From positions 1-6,800 of the forward strand of contig DASYUM010000302.1 in NCBI GenBank assembly GCA_036001225.1: DNA of 6,800 nucleotides. The letters run 5' to 3'. Below, one piece after another: positions 6,331 to 6,800 of the stretch. How positions within the stretch are numbered: position 1 is the stretch's first letter; every line of letters starts with the position of its first letter. The position numbers and the translations under genes were made by a program. The notes under the pieces are model-generated. The model saw only the letters and a program-made list of their open reading frames with translations. It did no database searches and was not told the origin of the DNA. The stretch is from DASYUM01 sp036001225. GTDB taxonomy: Bacteria; Methylomirabilota; Methylomirabilia; Rokubacteriales; DASRDR01.

Positions 6331-6360
6331 TTTGTAGTGTACCGCCCCGCTTCATGTCAA
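6331..6360 (-). promoter_or_regulatory. Predicted sigma70-type promoter of the bd-like oxidase operon
   Basis: A perfect TTGACA (6360-6355) stands 18 bases from TACAAA (6336-6331), four of six matches to the -10 consensus, giving a start point near 6324 and a leader of about 95 bases to the ATG at 6229. It lies immediately after the stop codon of the LarA-like gene (6372-6370), in the largest gap upstream of the operon. It shares CCCTTGACA and a CGGGGCG spacer element with the coxB promoter at 283-310. Consensus match only. Confidence 0.5.
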
Positions 6361-6369
6361 GGGGGAACG

Positions 6370-6800
6370 TCACGTGGCCGCCGACGGGACCGCCGGCGGG
6401 CGCGGGTGCTCGAGGTAGGCGAGGGAGCAGCCGCGGCCATGGCGGGCTTCCGCCCGGGCCATCGCCGCCTCCACGCTGTCGGCGGCCTCGAACCCGAGAT
6501 GCCGCGGGACCGCCGGGTCGGCCGGCGCCGCCACGACGACCCGCCCGATGTGCTGGAGACGCTTGAGCGGGTAGACCGCCATGATGGCGTGGACGGGATG
6601 GAAGCCGAACCGCTCGCGATAGGCCTGGATGTACTCGGGCCGGCCGGCGTAGTCGTCGGCGAAGCGGCGCATGATCTCGTAGGGGTCGCGGGTCGCCGGC
6701 AACACCCGCTCCCAGACCTCGGGGTACGAGGGATGGGCGACGCGGTCCCAGCGGTCGCGGACCGGCGTCGCCATGATCACGGTGCAGGCGGGGGCGCCGA
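6370..6800 (-). CDS. LarA-like (DUF2088) protein, C-terminal part (partial, 5' end outside window)
   Basis: About 143 residues are visible. An internal GTG at 6780 could be mistaken for the start, but the frame stays open to the window edge and the upstream codons (GAPACT-VIMATPVRDRWDR) read as the middle of a domain, so the gene is taken as continuing beyond 6800. The order of elements fits the C-terminal domain of the lactate racemase LarA family: 'TVIMATP', then 'HPSYPEVWERVLPATRDPYE', then 'GRPEYIQAYRERFGFHP', then 'LKRLQHIGRVVVAAP', then 'LGFEAADSVEAAMARAEARHG'. LarA itself uses a nickel-pincer cofactor on lactate; many relatives act on other 2-hydroxy acids or are uncharacterised, and the cofactor-binding residues lie outside the window. 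The substrate therefore cannot be given. It ends 10 bases before the -35 box of the oxidase operon and is probably a separate unit. The family call rests on remembered similarity and is moderate. Confidence 0.6.
   Translation of the reverse strand, partial: GAPACTVIMATPVRDRWDRVAHPSYPEVWERVLPATRDPYEIMRRFADDYAGRPEYIQAYRERFGFHPVHAIMAVYPLKRLQHIGRVVVAAPADPAVPRHLGFEAADSVEAAMARAEARHGRGCSLAYLEHPRPPAVPSAAT

Noticed and set aside
5072..6337. A 421-codon plus-strand open frame opposite the bd-like oxidase gene
   Set aside because: The product is rich in Glu, Arg, His and Asp with no membrane helices or domain pattern. It mirrors the hydrophobic codons of the real gene and crosses its promoter region.
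6230..6373. N-terminal extension of the bd-like oxidase up to GTG 6373
   Set aside because: It would contain the predicted promoter and inverted repeat, and would place about 48 mostly polar, basic residues before a proper signal peptide. ATG 6229 is the more likely start.

Overview
The window is GC-rich (roughly two thirds G+C by eye). All convincing genes lie on the minus strand, so transcription runs from high to low coordinates. Gene content, base composition and a LarA-like neighbour would fit an uncultured, respiring bacterium of the Methylomirabilota/Rokubacteria, Nitrospirota or Acidobacteriota kind. That placement is inference; no marker gene in the window settles it.

Layout, in transcription order. 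(1) 6800-6370: C-terminal part of a LarA-like (DUF2088) protein whose 5' end lies outside the window. (2) 6369-6230: intergenic region with a good sigma70-type promoter (TTGACA-18-TACAAA) and an inverted repeat just downstream of its predicted start point. (3) 6229-4385: a large, divergent cytochrome bd-like oxidase subunit I with a signal peptide and about 13-14 membrane segments. No CydB partner is adjacent. (4) 4317-3403: a membrane-anchored diheme cytochrome c. (5) 3389-1104: a large membrane protein with three cytochrome c domains (three CxxCH) followed by an ethylbenzene-dehydrogenase-gamma-like heme b domain and a C-terminal membrane helix. (6) 1068-364: an exported amicyanin-like type I copper protein fused to a carboxypeptidase-regulatory-like beta domain. 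(7) 363-198: two adjacent GC-rich hairpins, then a second strong promoter (TTGACA-16-GATAAT). (8) 197-1: the N-terminus of a conventional heme-copper oxidase subunit II (coxB), running off the window.

Genes 3 to 6 have gaps of 67, 13 and 35 bases and are very probably one operon. Together they describe a periplasm-facing electron-transfer chain with up to five c hemes, a predicted heme b and a type I copper, all beside an unusual bd-like oxidase. The simplest reading is that the cytochromes and cupredoxin feed, or replace the missing partner of, the bd-like oxidase. The next operon starts a normal cytochrome c oxidase under a similar promoter, so two terminal oxidase systems may be co-regulated. 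The substrate (O2, NO or another acceptor) and the direction of electron flow cannot be read from sequence alone. No RNA genes, mobile elements, CRISPR arrays or recombination sites were seen.
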